Origin: Peptoniphilus faecalis
GTDB taxonomy: Bacteria > Bacillota > Clostridia > Tissierellales > Peptoniphilaceae
Direction: 5' to 3'
Length of the DNA stretch: 64,000 nucleotides
Assembly (NCBI RefSeq): GCF_012976305.1
Contig: NZ_JABDSR010000002.1
Coordinates: 178,004 to 242,003, forward strand
Shown: positions 1 to 8,246 of the stretch, piece by piece
Layout: every line of letters begins with the position of its first letter
How positions within the stretch are numbered: the first letter of the stretch is position 1
Notes under the pieces: generated by a model
What the model saw: only the letters and a program-made list of their open reading frames with translations
Told to the model about the DNA's origin: nothing
The model's database searches: none
Translations under genes and position numbers: made by a program

Positions 1-1
1 T

Positions 2-388
2 TCTAAATATTTAGAAGAATATAATTATGATGGGTATAAAGAAGGATATATAATTGAGTCTGATATAAATAGTAAGTCATTTATCCCCGATATAGCATTA
101 GCTTATTCTGGTTTTAATGTAAATAGATTTACTAAGAAAATAAGAGGGTGGGCATCTACATCAGCACCTGAAAAATATGAAGTAAGTGTAAGAGGAGATA
201 TGTTCAAAAATTATCATTCAATAAATTTAGCATCTTCTACAAGAGGTTATGGAAATGTTAGGTCCAACTCTCCTTATATTGATTATAAAAAAGGAGATGT
301 TTTTGAATTTAGAAGTTTCCATAACTGTTGGAATTCAGCGGGTGTTAAAGTTTTTAATGATAGTTTGTATATATCCAGAAACTTATAG
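2..388 (+). CDS. C-terminal part of an unrecognised protein
   Basis: An open frame runs from the window edge to a TAG at 386-388. It gives at least 128 residues with no start inside the window, although an ATG at 200 lies in frame. The fragment is rich in Tyr, Ser and Asn, with GYG and YID segments and a short C-terminal beta-like stretch ending in YISRNL. It has no transmembrane segment and no motif I recognise. It stops two bases before the next ATG and so looks like the upstream member of the same AT-rich accessory operon. Function unknown. Confidence 0.6.
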   Translation, partial: SKYLEEYNYDGYKEGYIIESDINSKSFIPDIALAYSGFNVNRFTKKIRGWASTSAPEKYEVSVRGDMFKNYHSINLASSTRGYGNVRSNSPYIDYKKGDVFEFRSFHNCWNSAGVKVFNDSLYISRNL

Positions 389-390
389 CT

Positions 391-1128
391 ATGAATCAAA
401 AAGAAACTATTAATATTTGTTTTTCTCAGTCGTTAGAAGGAGTTTTAAAGGATTTTAATAGAGAATTAAAAATATTATCCATACCAATTTCCTTTGACAT
501 TGGAAATTTACAAGAAATAGAAAACCTTGAGTTTCAGGTATGCTTAGATCCTTATGTGGAAAATGAAATAAATATAAGAAGTATTTTAGACAAACTTGAG
601 TATTTAGTAGCGAGTACTACTTTAAAGAATTTTGTGATTTGGTATTCAGAAGATTCCAATGAGTACTGTGGAATGCTATATGTTCTTTATAAGTTAAGAA
701 AAACTAATAATAAAAATATTTATTTAATCAATGGTAGCGATGTATTGTATTTAAATAATCTTATTATAGATATAAAAAGGACTTCAGAGATAACAAAAGA
801 ATTTATACCTTTAACAATGAAAAAAATTAAAAGAATAAATAACATAGAAAAACAAAATTATATTGCTGAATTTAAACAAAATTTTAATAAAAAAGGCACT
901 ATTAGATTATATAATAGTAATTATAGGAGGATATTAAATTTCAGTTATTCAGAATTGGTTCCAGATGTATATTTTGCTTTAGAAACAAAATATAATCTAG
1001 AAGAGAATATACTTTTAATCAGAGATAAGCTTTCCTATAGTTATAATATTGCGGCTCACATGATAGAATTTCTTGAAAAAAATAATATGATAGAAATAAG
1101 AGAAGGCATGATTGTAAAAATAATATGA
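391..1128 (+). CDS. DUF1835/DUF3658-like protein
   Basis: A 245-residue soluble protein. The N-terminus (INICFSQSLEGVLKDF) and the central FVIWYSEDSNEYCGMLYVLY stretch match the pattern of DUF1835 proteins: a nucleotide-fold-like opening, then an IW-x-x-x-x-NE-x-x-G-L-x-x-x-L-Y-x-L block. The C-terminal ~70 residues resemble the helical DUF3658 partner domain. It is shorter than most family members. No molecular function is established for this family. There is no clear Shine-Dalgarno before the ATG, so translation is probably coupled to the upstream gene. It overlaps the next gene by ATGA. The family assignment is from remembered motifs, not a search. Confidence 0.6.
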   Translation: MNQKETINICFSQSLEGVLKDFNRELKILSIPISFDIGNLQEIENLEFQVCLDPYVENEINIRSILDKLEYLVASTTLKNFVIWYSEDSNEYCGMLYVLYKLRKTNNKNIYLINGSDVLYLNNLIIDIKRTSEITKEFIPLTMKKIKRINNIEKQNYIAEFKQNFNKKGTIRLYNSNYRRILNFSYSELVPDVYFALETKYNLEENILLIRDKLSYSYNIAAHMIEFLEKNNMIEIREGMIVKII

Positions 1129-1664
1129 AATCACTTAAAAAGCTTATACTAAGTGGAATTTTATTGACCGTTTTGTTATTTTTAAATTTTTTTGAATTTT
1201 ATAAAAATGAAGATTTAGTTAATTATGAATGCACCAATATTCAAATATTAGGATCAGAAAATAATATCAGAACGATAGCATTAAACGACAAAGGAAAAAA
1301 TGTAAATAATGAAATAAACTTAAACATTAACTTCTCAACAAATAAAGAATTGTTATTTAATACGGTGCTGATTAACAATTTCGAAAATAAAAGATTTTCG
1401 ATTAATGAATTAAAGAGTTCAAATATACAGAGAATAAAGTTCCCAGAAACAAAGAAAGCATCTTCAAACAATTTAATAAAAACAGAAAATACTGGTTTAA
1501 ATTTAAATGATTATATTTTGATTTTTTTGGGAACTAAACAAAATAAAATTGACATAATTAAACATTTTAGATTCACAGTTCAAGATTATGGAACAAAGTC
1601 AATACAAAAAATAGAGCCGACATATACAAAAAATTTATATAGAAAAATAAAAAAACAAACTTAG
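1125..1664 (+). CDS. Membrane-anchored hypothetical protein, probably frameshifted at its 3' end
   Basis: A 179-residue frame starting with a short basic N-terminus and one hydrophobic segment (about residues 8-22, LILSGILLTVLLFLNFF), followed by a polar, Asn/Lys-rich, beta-predicted extracytoplasmic part. Its ATG overlaps the stop of the DUF1835-like gene by four bases. The frame ends at a TAG directly after a run of seven A (1649-1655), while the frame one base back stays open to 2098. The two halves are probably one ~324-residue membrane-anchored protein whose reading frame is broken in the A-run. No homologue recognised. Confidence 0.5.
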   Translation: MKSLKKLILSGILLTVLLFLNFFEFYKNEDLVNYECTNIQILGSENNIRTIALNDKGKNVNNEINLNINFSTNKELLFNTVLINNFENKRFSINELKSSNIQRIKFPETKKASSNNLIKTENTGLNLNDYILIFLGTKQNKIDIIKHFRFTVQDYGTKSIQKIEPTYTKNLYRKIKKQT

Positions 1665-2098
1665 ATGGGATAGAAAACTTAGCACTATTAGATTATAAAT
1701 TTAATGAGTTAGATAAAAATTTCAAAAAGAAAGATGATCTGAAAAAAACATATATATTTATAGATATAGAAAAAGAGTTAAATAATTCACCATATTTTGA
1801 TAAACTAATAAATGATATTAATTTTGAAGAAAATATACTAGTTAGTTTAGCTATATTTTTTATAAAAGATAATCAAGGACAGATAATAAGAGATAGAGTA
1901 TTTTATATAAATACTGAATTAGACAAGAAAATTTTAATAGAAAATCCATGTACAGATGAATTAAATAGTAAAGGAGATTTTCGAGTAATGGCTGTATTTT
2001 ATCCTATGGAAAAATCAGATGATAAATTATATTCTTATAAAATATCTCTGTGGGACGTTTTATTTTATTCTAAAGTTTTTATCAGATATAAGAATTAA
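1661..2098 (+). pseudogene. Out-of-frame continuation of the membrane-anchored protein
   Basis: This frame is open for 145 codons with no ATG or good alternative start near its beginning; the first ATG is about 110 codons in. It begins as DGIENLALLDYKFNEL and ends at TAA 2096-2098. The composition (Lys/Asp/Asn-rich, alternating beta strands such as ILVSLAIFFIKD) is like that of the preceding 179-residue frame. The overlap lies in a poly-A stretch. Without its own start it can only be expressed by frameshifting at the A-run, or it is the dead 3' half of a broken gene. A sequencing indel is also possible. Confidence 0.5.
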
Positions 2099-2118
2099 GT
2101 AAAAGATGAAAGAAATTA

Positions 2119-2307
2119 TTGAAAAGATATACAAATATTTTTTTATTTTTAATAACATCATTGATTATAATGTTATTTGGAAATATTTCAAAATATAAAG
2201 AGTCTGAATTTAGGAGTATAGTTGTTTTATTAAATGACATTGTATTTCTTATCGGTGTAGAAGTAATCAAAAGTCAAAAACCTATAATTTTTTGTAAATA
2301 CATATAG
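2119..2307 (+). CDS. Possible small membrane protein (TTG start)
   Basis: A 62-residue frame with a TTG start. It has an N-terminal hydrophobic helix (IFLFLITSLIIMLFG, about residues 7-21), a polar middle and a second hydrophobic stretch. No convincing ribosome site precedes it. It may be a short orphan peptide or the start of a decayed gene. It follows the broken membrane-protein gene by 20 bases and shares its base composition. Weakly supported. Confidence 0.3.
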   Translation: MKRYTNIFLFLITSLIIMLFGNISKYKESEFRSIVVLLNDIVFLIGVEVIKSQKPIIFCKYI

Positions 2308-2399
2308 AATTTTATAAGATTAGTGGACTTAATACTAATTAATTATTATTGTTTTCAAAATATAATTACTTGTAAGTGAAAATAAAATATAAATTTATA

Positions 2400-2435
2400 A
2401 GAAGTTGGGAAATTATAATTTCTAACTTCTTTTTA
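2400..2435 (+). terminator. Rho-independent terminator closing the accessory block
   Basis: The arms AGAAGTT (2400-2406) and AACTTCT (2424-2430) pair, extended inward by GAAAT/ATTTC pairing, and are followed by a T-run. It separates the accessory block from the MATE gene. Confidence 0.75.
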
Positions 2436-2510
2436 AATTGCATAAGCTTTAAAAATTTTAAAATCTAATATATAATAGATAGGCTTATAAAAAAGTTAGG
2501 GAGTGATTAG

Positions 2511-3854
2511 GTGCAAAGTAATGAAAATAAATTGGGGACAATGGCAATCCCAAAGCTTTTATTTCAAGTATCCTTTCCCATTGTAGTTTCTATGTTTATA
2601 CAATCTATGTATAACTTAGTGGATTCTTATTACATTGGAAAGATCAACGAAGAGGCCTTTACAGCAATTTCAATTGCCTTTCCCATTCAAAATATAATGA
2701 TAGGAATAGCAGTGGGAACTGGTGTAGGAATGAACTCTTTGATATCAAGGTACTTGGGAGAAAAGAATTTTGAAAAATCAGATAGGGTTGCCGAGACAGG
2801 TTTATCTCTTGCAATAATTTACGGAATAATACTTCTAATAATTTCAAGGTTTCTGCCAAGACCTTTTTTGTCAGCACAGACGACAAACGAGAATATAATA
2901 AATTATGGAGTAGATTATCTCCAAATTGTAATGGGTCTATCTATGGGAGTTTTTATGCAAATTTTTCTCGAAAGGCTCTTACAGTCCACGGGAAGATCAA
3001 TATTCACAATGCTCACGCAACTCATTGGGGCAATATTAAATATAATCCTTGATCCAATTTTTATATTTGGATATTTTGGACTTCCTGCCATGGGAGTAAA
3101 GGGAGCGGCAATTGCAACTGTAATGGGACAAATTATAGGAGCTCTCTTTGGATGCTTTTTCGAATATAAATTTAATGAAGAGATAACAATTAAGAAACCA
3201 GTTTTAGATTTAGATATAGTGAAGAGAATATACGTAGTTGGAGTCCCTTCTATGATTACAATTACAATTCAATCCTTTACAATTTATGTGCTAAATAAAA
3301 TGCTTTCAGCAATATCAACTTCTGCAATTGCGGCACTTGGAGCATATTTCAAAATACAGTCCTTTGTATTTATGCCAGTCTTTGGAGTGAATAACGGATT
3401 GGTGCCAATAGTCGCCTACAATTATGGTGCAAAAAATAAAGAGAGAATTGTAAAATCAATAAAACTCGCCTTTTTAGCAGTAACAGGAATGATGATAATT
3501 GTATCGGCAATTATAATAATTTTCCCACGAGAACTACTTTCCATATTCTCAGCAAGTGGCAAGATGCTCGAAATTGGAATACCAATGTTAAGAATATGCG
3601 CATTATCATATATATTTGCTGGAATATCAATCGTTGGGGTAGCAGTTTTTCAAGCCCTTGGCAATGGAATTTTAGCACTATTTGATTCTATATTAAGACA
3701 AATAATTGTGCTCCTACCAGTAGCATATATTGCAATAAAATTTTTCACAGTCAATGAAATATGGTGGGGATATGTAATCGCAGAATTCGCTTCAATATTA
3801 TTTGTAATATATTTTATGAACACTTTTGTTAGAAAAAAATTAGAGCATATTTAA
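2511..3854 (+). CDS. MATE family multidrug/Na+ antiporter
   Basis: A 447-residue integral membrane protein with about 12 predicted helices. The opening (LGTMAIPKLLFQVSFPIVVS, then MYNLVDSYYIG) is typical of the NorM/DinF/MepA branch of the MATE superfamily. Such proteins exchange cationic drugs or metabolites for Na+ or H+ across the cytoplasmic membrane. The second half repeats the pattern around GVPSMITITIQSF, as expected for the duplicated six-helix architecture. The start is a GTG with TTAGGGAG upstream. It is a single gene between terminators with no adjacent regulator. Substrate not predictable. Confidence 0.9.
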   Translation: MQSNENKLGTMAIPKLLFQVSFPIVVSMFIQSMYNLVDSYYIGKINEEAFTAISIAFPIQNIMIGIAVGTGVGMNSLISRYLGEKNFEKSDRVAETGLSLAIIYGIILLIISRFLPRPFLSAQTTNENIINYGVDYLQIVMGLSMGVFMQIFLERLLQSTGRSIFTMLTQLIGAILNIILDPIFIFGYFGLPAMGVKGAAIATVMGQIIGALFGCFFEYKFNEEITIKKPVLDLDIVKRIYVVGVPSMITITIQSFTIYVLNKMLSAISTSAIAALGAYFKIQSFVFMPVFGVNNGLVPIVAYNYGAKNKERIVKSIKLAFLAVTGMMIIVSAIIIIFPRELLSIFSASGKMLEIGIPMLRICALSYIFAGISIVGVAVFQALGNGILALFDSILRQIIVLLPVAYIAIKFFTVNEIWWGYVIAEFASILFVIYFMNTFVRKKLEHI

Positions 3855-3874
3855 GTCTTAAAATGGCTTAAATG

Positions 3875-3903
3875 TTGAAAAAAATTTAAATTTGATGTAT
3901 CAT
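3875..3903 (+). promoter_or_regulatory. Predicted tuf promoter
   Basis: TTGAAA (3875-3880), a 17-nt spacer and TATCAT (3898-3903), giving a leader of about 25 nt before the AGGAGG of tuf. Indicates that tuf is transcribed on its own. Confidence 0.55.
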
Positions 3904-3936
3904 GAAGTTAATTTAAAAAATCCTAGGAGGAATAGC

Positions 3937-5130
3937 ATGGCTAAAGCAAAATTTGAAAGAAATAAACCACATGTAAACATTGGAACAATTGGTCACGTTG
4001 ACCACGGTAAAACAACACTAACAGCAGCAATCACACTTGTAATGAACAAGAGATATGGCAGCGGAGAATTCGTAGATTACGCTCACATTGACAAAGCGCC
4101 AGAAGAAAGAGAAAGAGGAATCACAATATCCACATCTCACGTAGAATACGAAACACCAAACAGACACTACGCACACGTAGACTGCCCAGGACACGCTGAC
4201 TATGTAAAGAACATGATCACAGGAGCAGCACAAATGGACGGAGCTATCCTAGTAGTATCAGCAGCTGACGGTCCAATGCCACAAACAAGAGAACACATTC
4301 TACTAGCACGTCAAGTAGGAGTACCAAAGATAGTAGTATTCCTAAACAAAGAAGACCAAGTAGACGATCCAGAACTAATAGAATTAGTAGAAATGGAAGT
4401 AAGGGACTTGCTATCAGAATACGATTTTGATGGAGACAACACACCAATCATAGTAGGATCAGCACTAAAAGCATTAGACGATCCAGACGGAGAATGGGGA
4501 GACAAGATCGTAAAACTAATGGAAGCAGTAGACGAATACATTCCAACACCAGCAAGAGACACAGAACACCCATTCCTAATGCCAATAGAAGACATCTTCT
4601 CAATCACAGGAAGAGGAACAGTAGCAACAGGAAGAGTAGAACAAGGCGTAGTAAAAGTAGGGGACACAGTAGAAGTAGTAGGCTTAACAGAAGAAAAAAG
4701 ACAAGTAGTAGTAACAGGTGTAGAAATGTTTAGAAAACAACTAGACCAAGCTCAAGCAGGAGACAATATAGGAGCACTACTAAGAGGAGTACAAAGAGAA
4801 GAAATCCAAAGAGGACAAGTACTAGCAGCACCAGGAACAATACATCCCCACACAAAATTTGAAGCCGAAGTATATGTACTAACAAAAGAAGAAGGCGGAA
4901 GACACACACCATTTTTTAACGGATACAGACCACAATTTTACTTCAGAACAACAGACGTAACAGGAGATATCCAACTAAAAGAAGGAACAGAAATGGTAAT
5001 GCCAGGAGACAACTCCACATTTACAGTAACACTAATCACACCAATAGCAATGGACGAAGGACTAAGATTTGCCATTCGTGAAGGTGGAAGAACAGTAGCA
5101 TCAGGAGTAGTATCAAAGATTCTTGACTAA
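3937..5130 (+). CDS. tuf: Elongation factor Tu
   Basis: A 397-residue translation GTPase that delivers aminoacyl-tRNA to the ribosome. All G motifs are present: GHVDHGKT (19-26), Thr62 of the switch I RGITI stretch, DCPGH (82-86), NKED (137-140) and SAL (175-177), followed by the two beta-barrel domains. An in-frame ATG at 3892 lacks a ribosome site, whereas ATG 3937 follows AGGAGG (3925-3930) by six bases and gives the conserved MAKAKFER start. It stands alone, not beside fusA/rpsL, so it may be a second copy. Codon use differs from neighbours: Leu is mostly CTA, Val GTA, and Asp/Asn/His favour C-ending codons, as in very highly expressed genes. Confidence 0.98.
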   Translation: MAKAKFERNKPHVNIGTIGHVDHGKTTLTAAITLVMNKRYGSGEFVDYAHIDKAPEERERGITISTSHVEYETPNRHYAHVDCPGHADYVKNMITGAAQMDGAILVVSAADGPMPQTREHILLARQVGVPKIVVFLNKEDQVDDPELIELVEMEVRDLLSEYDFDGDNTPIIVGSALKALDDPDGEWGDKIVKLMEAVDEYIPTPARDTEHPFLMPIEDIFSITGRGTVATGRVEQGVVKVGDTVEVVGLTEEKRQVVVTGVEMFRKQLDQAQAGDNIGALLRGVQREEIQRGQVLAAPGTIHPHTKFEAEVYVLTKEEGGRHTPFFNGYRPQFYFRTTDVTGDIQLKEGTEMVMPGDNSTFTVTLITPIAMDEGLRFAIREGGRTVASGVVSKILD

Positions 5131-5156
5131 TCCTTGGCTTACAAAATAAAAAATTA

Positions 5157-5182
5157 GAGCAGGTTTATACCTGCTCTTTTTT
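5157..5182 (+). terminator. tuf terminator
   Basis: Perfect stem GAGCAGGT / ACCTGCTC with a TTAT loop, followed by TTTTTT. Confidence 0.95.
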
Positions 5183-5301
5183 GTTGGGCTTTTAAAGCTG
5201 TTATTAAGAATTGTAAGAGAATAATTTACTTTTAAGTATATGGGGCGATTTTTATAAAGTTGTGATAAAAAGGAATTGAGGTTTTTAAATATAAATTTTA
5301 A

Positions 5302-5843
5302 TTAGCTTAACATATTTATTATATCTCTAAGAATTGATGCAGAAGCTCGTATTGGACCAGATTCTCCACCTATAATAACTAATTCTCCAATGGTGTCTGT
5401 TTTATATTTAACGCCTTTATTTTTTCCGTTAATTGAATATAAAGTGTCATCTTCATTAACTAGTTTTAAGCCAACTTCAGCTTTTATCTTATCGTCATTT
5501 CTGATACAAGATCCCACTAGTTTATATCGCATATTATTATTTTTTGCGGCAATAACTTCTTCGGCATCTAGATTTTCTATTCCATTAGAACATCAATATC
5601 CTTATTAGACATCAAAAAATCAAAATTTATTTTCTTGTCATAAAGTTCATTAGACTTTAGGCTTTCGGAAATAATCACGTTATCAAAGTCAATTCCATTG
5701 GAATTATAAATTCCGCCTTTACTATCAAGTACATAAGTCAAGATAGGATTTATGCCCAAAGTCTCAAGATATTTATTTTTTATTTTTAAAAGCTTAACAA
5801 AAGCCTTTCCAACATTTCTATATCCTATAATTCCAATTCTCAT
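5302..5843 (-). pseudogene. Homoserine dehydrogenase remnant (internal deletion plus frameshift)
   Basis: The N-terminal piece (5577-5843) has the Rossmann start MRIGIIGYRNVGKAFVKLL with an intact AGGAGA ribosome site and ends at DIDVLME-stop. A different frame then carries GIENLDAEEVIAAK running into RYKLVGSC, and ends with SGPIRASASILRDIINML at 5302. These match the two ends of homoserine dehydrogenase, the enzyme reducing aspartate semialdehyde to homoserine. The ~100-200 residues in between, including the catalytic lysine region, are missing, and the joint is out of frame. This is a dead gene, implying loss of threonine/methionine synthesis by this route unless another copy exists. Confidence 0.8.
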
Positions 5844-5959
5844 AAATTATCTCCTTATAAAATATTTTATAAGATTAAATTAGCATGAAAGAAGGATGAC
5901 TTCAAGGGATTGACCATAGGAATAATTGCATATTTTTATATGATTTATTATATAAGAAA

Positions 5960-6901
5960 TTAAAGTTGAAAACTTTTTAGATATTTAATAAATTCTTTCT
6001 CCTTGTCAGAGAAGACTTTATTTTTCAGATAAAATAAGTTAACACTTCTTTTTGCATTATCACTTTTCAATTTATAATAAAGTAGTGAGTCATTAAATTT
6101 ATCCTGTTTAACAATACGATCTCTAATGAATACTATTCCCTTGCCAGATTTTGCTATGTCGTAGGAAGTTTGGAGCTGATCCATATAAATTAAAATATTT
6201 GGTCTAAAACCATACTCGTAGCAAATGTTCATAGCACGATCATGTAAATCATTACCTTCTTTCAAGAAAATAAAATTTTCATTTTGAAATAATTTTAAAT
6301 CAACACACTTTTCTTGGCTGACATTATCCAAATTAGTTATGTCTTCATAACTTAAAGCGAACTCAAGTAAATCATCATTTATTGAATTAGACTTAGGTAC
6401 GGCCAAAATTAATTCTTCATTGAACCAAACTTTTGAGTTAAATAATTTTGGATTTAAATTTTCAACACAGACGCCTAAATCGGCCAAGTTAAATTTTAAA
6501 AAGTCATCAATCTCACCTGTTCCAATTTCTATTATTGCAATTTTTAGTTCGGGATCAATATCAGAGTATTTTTCAATAATCTCAGGGAATACTTGGGTGC
6601 AAAAATAAGTTGATCCGCAAAGAGTAAAAATATTTTGTTTAGAGTCAGTTAATTTTTTTAAATTTTCAGAAGTTATTTTTTCTAACTCCATAACTTTTTC
6701 TATTGCGTCTATATAAATTTTTCCAGCTTCAGTTAATTGAATTGGGTTTGACTTCCTATCAAATAAGACAACTCCCAAATCATCCTCAACTTTTTTTACA
6801 ATGTTACTGAGAGAGGGCTGAGAAACAAACAATGATTTTGCTGCATTAGAAAAACTTTTATGCACATAAACTTCATAAATATATTCATTATAATCAAACA
6901 T
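5960..6901 (-). CDS. LysR family transcriptional regulator
   Basis: A 313-residue regulator. The N-terminal winged helix-turn-helix (FSNAAKSLFVSQPSLSNIVK, about residues 17-36) is typical LysR, followed by a periplasmic-binding-like effector domain. The ATG at 6901 is chosen over the upstream frame start because AGGAGA lies just before it and the protein then begins right at the HTH. It is transcribed away from the symporter/aminotransferase operon across a short intergenic region. That is the classic arrangement for LysR control of a divergent catabolic operon by its substrate or an intermediate. Effector unknown. Confidence 0.9.
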   Translation of the reverse strand: MFDYNEYIYEVYVHKSFSNAAKSLFVSQPSLSNIVKKVEDDLGVVLFDRKSNPIQLTEAGKIYIDAIEKVMELEKITSENLKKLTDSKQNIFTLCGSTYFCTQVFPEIIEKYSDIDPELKIAIIEIGTGEIDDFLKFNLADLGVCVENLNPKLFNSKVWFNEELILAVPKSNSINDDLLEFALSYEDITNLDNVSQEKCVDLKLFQNENFIFLKEGNDLHDRAMNICYEYGFRPNILIYMDQLQTSYDIAKSGKGIVFIRDRIVKQDKFNDSLLYYKLKSDNAKRSVNLFYLKNKVFSDKEKEFIKYLKSFQL

Positions 6902-6940
6902 AATATCTCCTATAATCAAACTCATATAATCTTATACAAG

Positions 6941-6972
6941 AATACGTATTAGACAGTGAAAAGGTTTTACTG
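6941..6972. promoter_or_regulatory. Candidate LysR operator sites
   Basis: Between the divergent genes lie a perfect 10-bp palindrome, AATACGTATT (6941-6950), and an imperfect inverted repeat, CAGTGAAAA-GG-TTTTACTG (6954-6972). Either could bind the adjacent LysR protein. Assignment is by position only. Confidence 0.4.
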
Positions 6973-7016
6973 TTATGATTATATCATATTATATAGGTAA
7001 ATTAAGGAGGTATATT

Positions 7017-8225
7017 ATGAAAAAGTTACAATTATGGCAACAGATAGTAATCGCCATAGTATTAGGTGCATTGGTTGGAATATTTAGTCCAAGTGTAGTG
7101 CCTTACATAAAGTTTATGGGCGAAATATTCTTGAGACTTTTAAAGATGCTCATTGCACCACTTGTTTTAACTACTCTAATTAGTGGCGTAGTAAAGATGG
7201 GAGATATTCAACAACTAAGAACTGTAGGTATAAGAATAGTTCTATTTTACATTATTACATCAACAATAGCTGCAGCTATTGGAATGGGTTTTGCACTAAT
7301 AAGTCAGCCGGGTAAAGGTGTTGTTGATTTATTAACTTCAGAAGTCGGTCAGGCTCAAGAGTATAGTTTCGTAGAGAATATGATAGGTTGGATTCCGACA
7401 AATATATTTGAATCTTTAACAAATGGAGATACATTACAGATAATAGTTTTTGCTTTATTCAGTGGAGTTGTACTTTTAATATTAGGTGATAGTGCAAAGA
7501 CTTTAGTTAAGGTTATTGAACAAGGCGCAGACTTAATGTTAAAAATGACAGAACTTGTTATGAAGATTTCTCCTTTTGGAATATTTGCTTTAATAGCTGA
7601 TATGATGACAAAACTTTCTGGATCAATGTTAATGCAAGTATTAAATATGATAATTACGGATTGGGTTGCTTGTTTAGTGGTAATTTTTATACTTCAACCA
7701 CTACTAGTAAAAGCTTTAGCAAAGATAAGTCCTTTCCTTTTCTTGAAAAAAATTGCTCCAGCAATGATTGTAGCAGCATCTACAACATCTTCAGCTGCAA
7801 CTTTACCTGTATCTATTGATTTATCGAAAAATGAATTAGGAATACCAGAAAAAATATATGGATTTACACTTCCTTTAGGAAACACTTGTAACATGAATGG
7901 TATGGCAGTAGCGTTAGGTGTTATTTCTGTATTTGCATCAAATTTATATGGATATGATATTACTGCAGGAGCATTAATACAATTTGTATTTATGGGTCTT
8001 GTGCTCTCTATAGGAGCTGCTGGTGTTAAAGGCGCTGGAATTGTAATGTCAACTGTTTTACTACAAACATTAGGAATGCCATTGACTTTGGTGCCTATAT
8101 TAGCAGCGATATGGCCTGTAATTGATATTTGTCACACTACAGCAAATATCACAGGAGACCTAGCCGGAACTATAGTTGTAGCTCACTCAGTTGGTGAACT
8201 AGATAGAGAAGTATTAAATTCATAA
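7017..8225 (+). CDS. Dicarboxylate/amino acid:cation symporter (DAACS/GltP family)
   Basis: A 402-residue transporter with the hallmarks of the glutamate-transporter fold: a serine-rich hairpin STTSSAATLP (255-264), NMNGMA (292-297) and DICHTTANITGD (370-381). Asn377 and Asp381 match the conserved N-x-x-x-D cation/amino-group site. His373 sits where acidic-amino-acid carriers have the arginine that binds the side-chain carboxylate (Arg397 of archaeal GltPh). A neutral or otherwise non-acidic substrate is therefore likely. ATG 7017 follows AAGGAGG (7004-7010); an earlier in-frame start has no ribosome site. It is the first gene of the LysR-linked operon and probably imports the substrate of the downstream PLP enzymes. 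Confidence 0.9.
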   Translation: MKKLQLWQQIVIAIVLGALVGIFSPSVVPYIKFMGEIFLRLLKMLIAPLVLTTLISGVVKMGDIQQLRTVGIRIVLFYIITSTIAAAIGMGFALISQPGKGVVDLLTSEVGQAQEYSFVENMIGWIPTNIFESLTNGDTLQIIVFALFSGVVLLILGDSAKTLVKVIEQGADLMLKMTELVMKISPFGIFALIADMMTKLSGSMLMQVLNMIITDWVACLVVIFILQPLLVKALAKISPFLFLKKIAPAMIVAASTTSSAATLPVSIDLSKNELGIPEKIYGFTLPLGNTCNMNGMAVALGVISVFASNLYGYDITAGALIQFVFMGLVLSIGAAGVKGAGIVMSTVLLQTLGMPLTLVPILAAIWPVIDICHTTANITGDLAGTIVVAHSVGELDREVLNS

Positions 8226-8246
8226 TAAAATATAAGGAGATAAAAA

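Noticed and set aside
1649..1663. Classical X-XXY-YYZ programmed -1 frameshift signal
   Set aside because: The heptamer A-AAA-AAC is present but not in the required zero frame, and no downstream stem is visible; a simple indel is more likely.
4494..4733. 79-codon Arg/Ser-rich frame inside tuf
   Set aside because: It is a shadow of the biased tuf codons in another frame; composition is an artefact.
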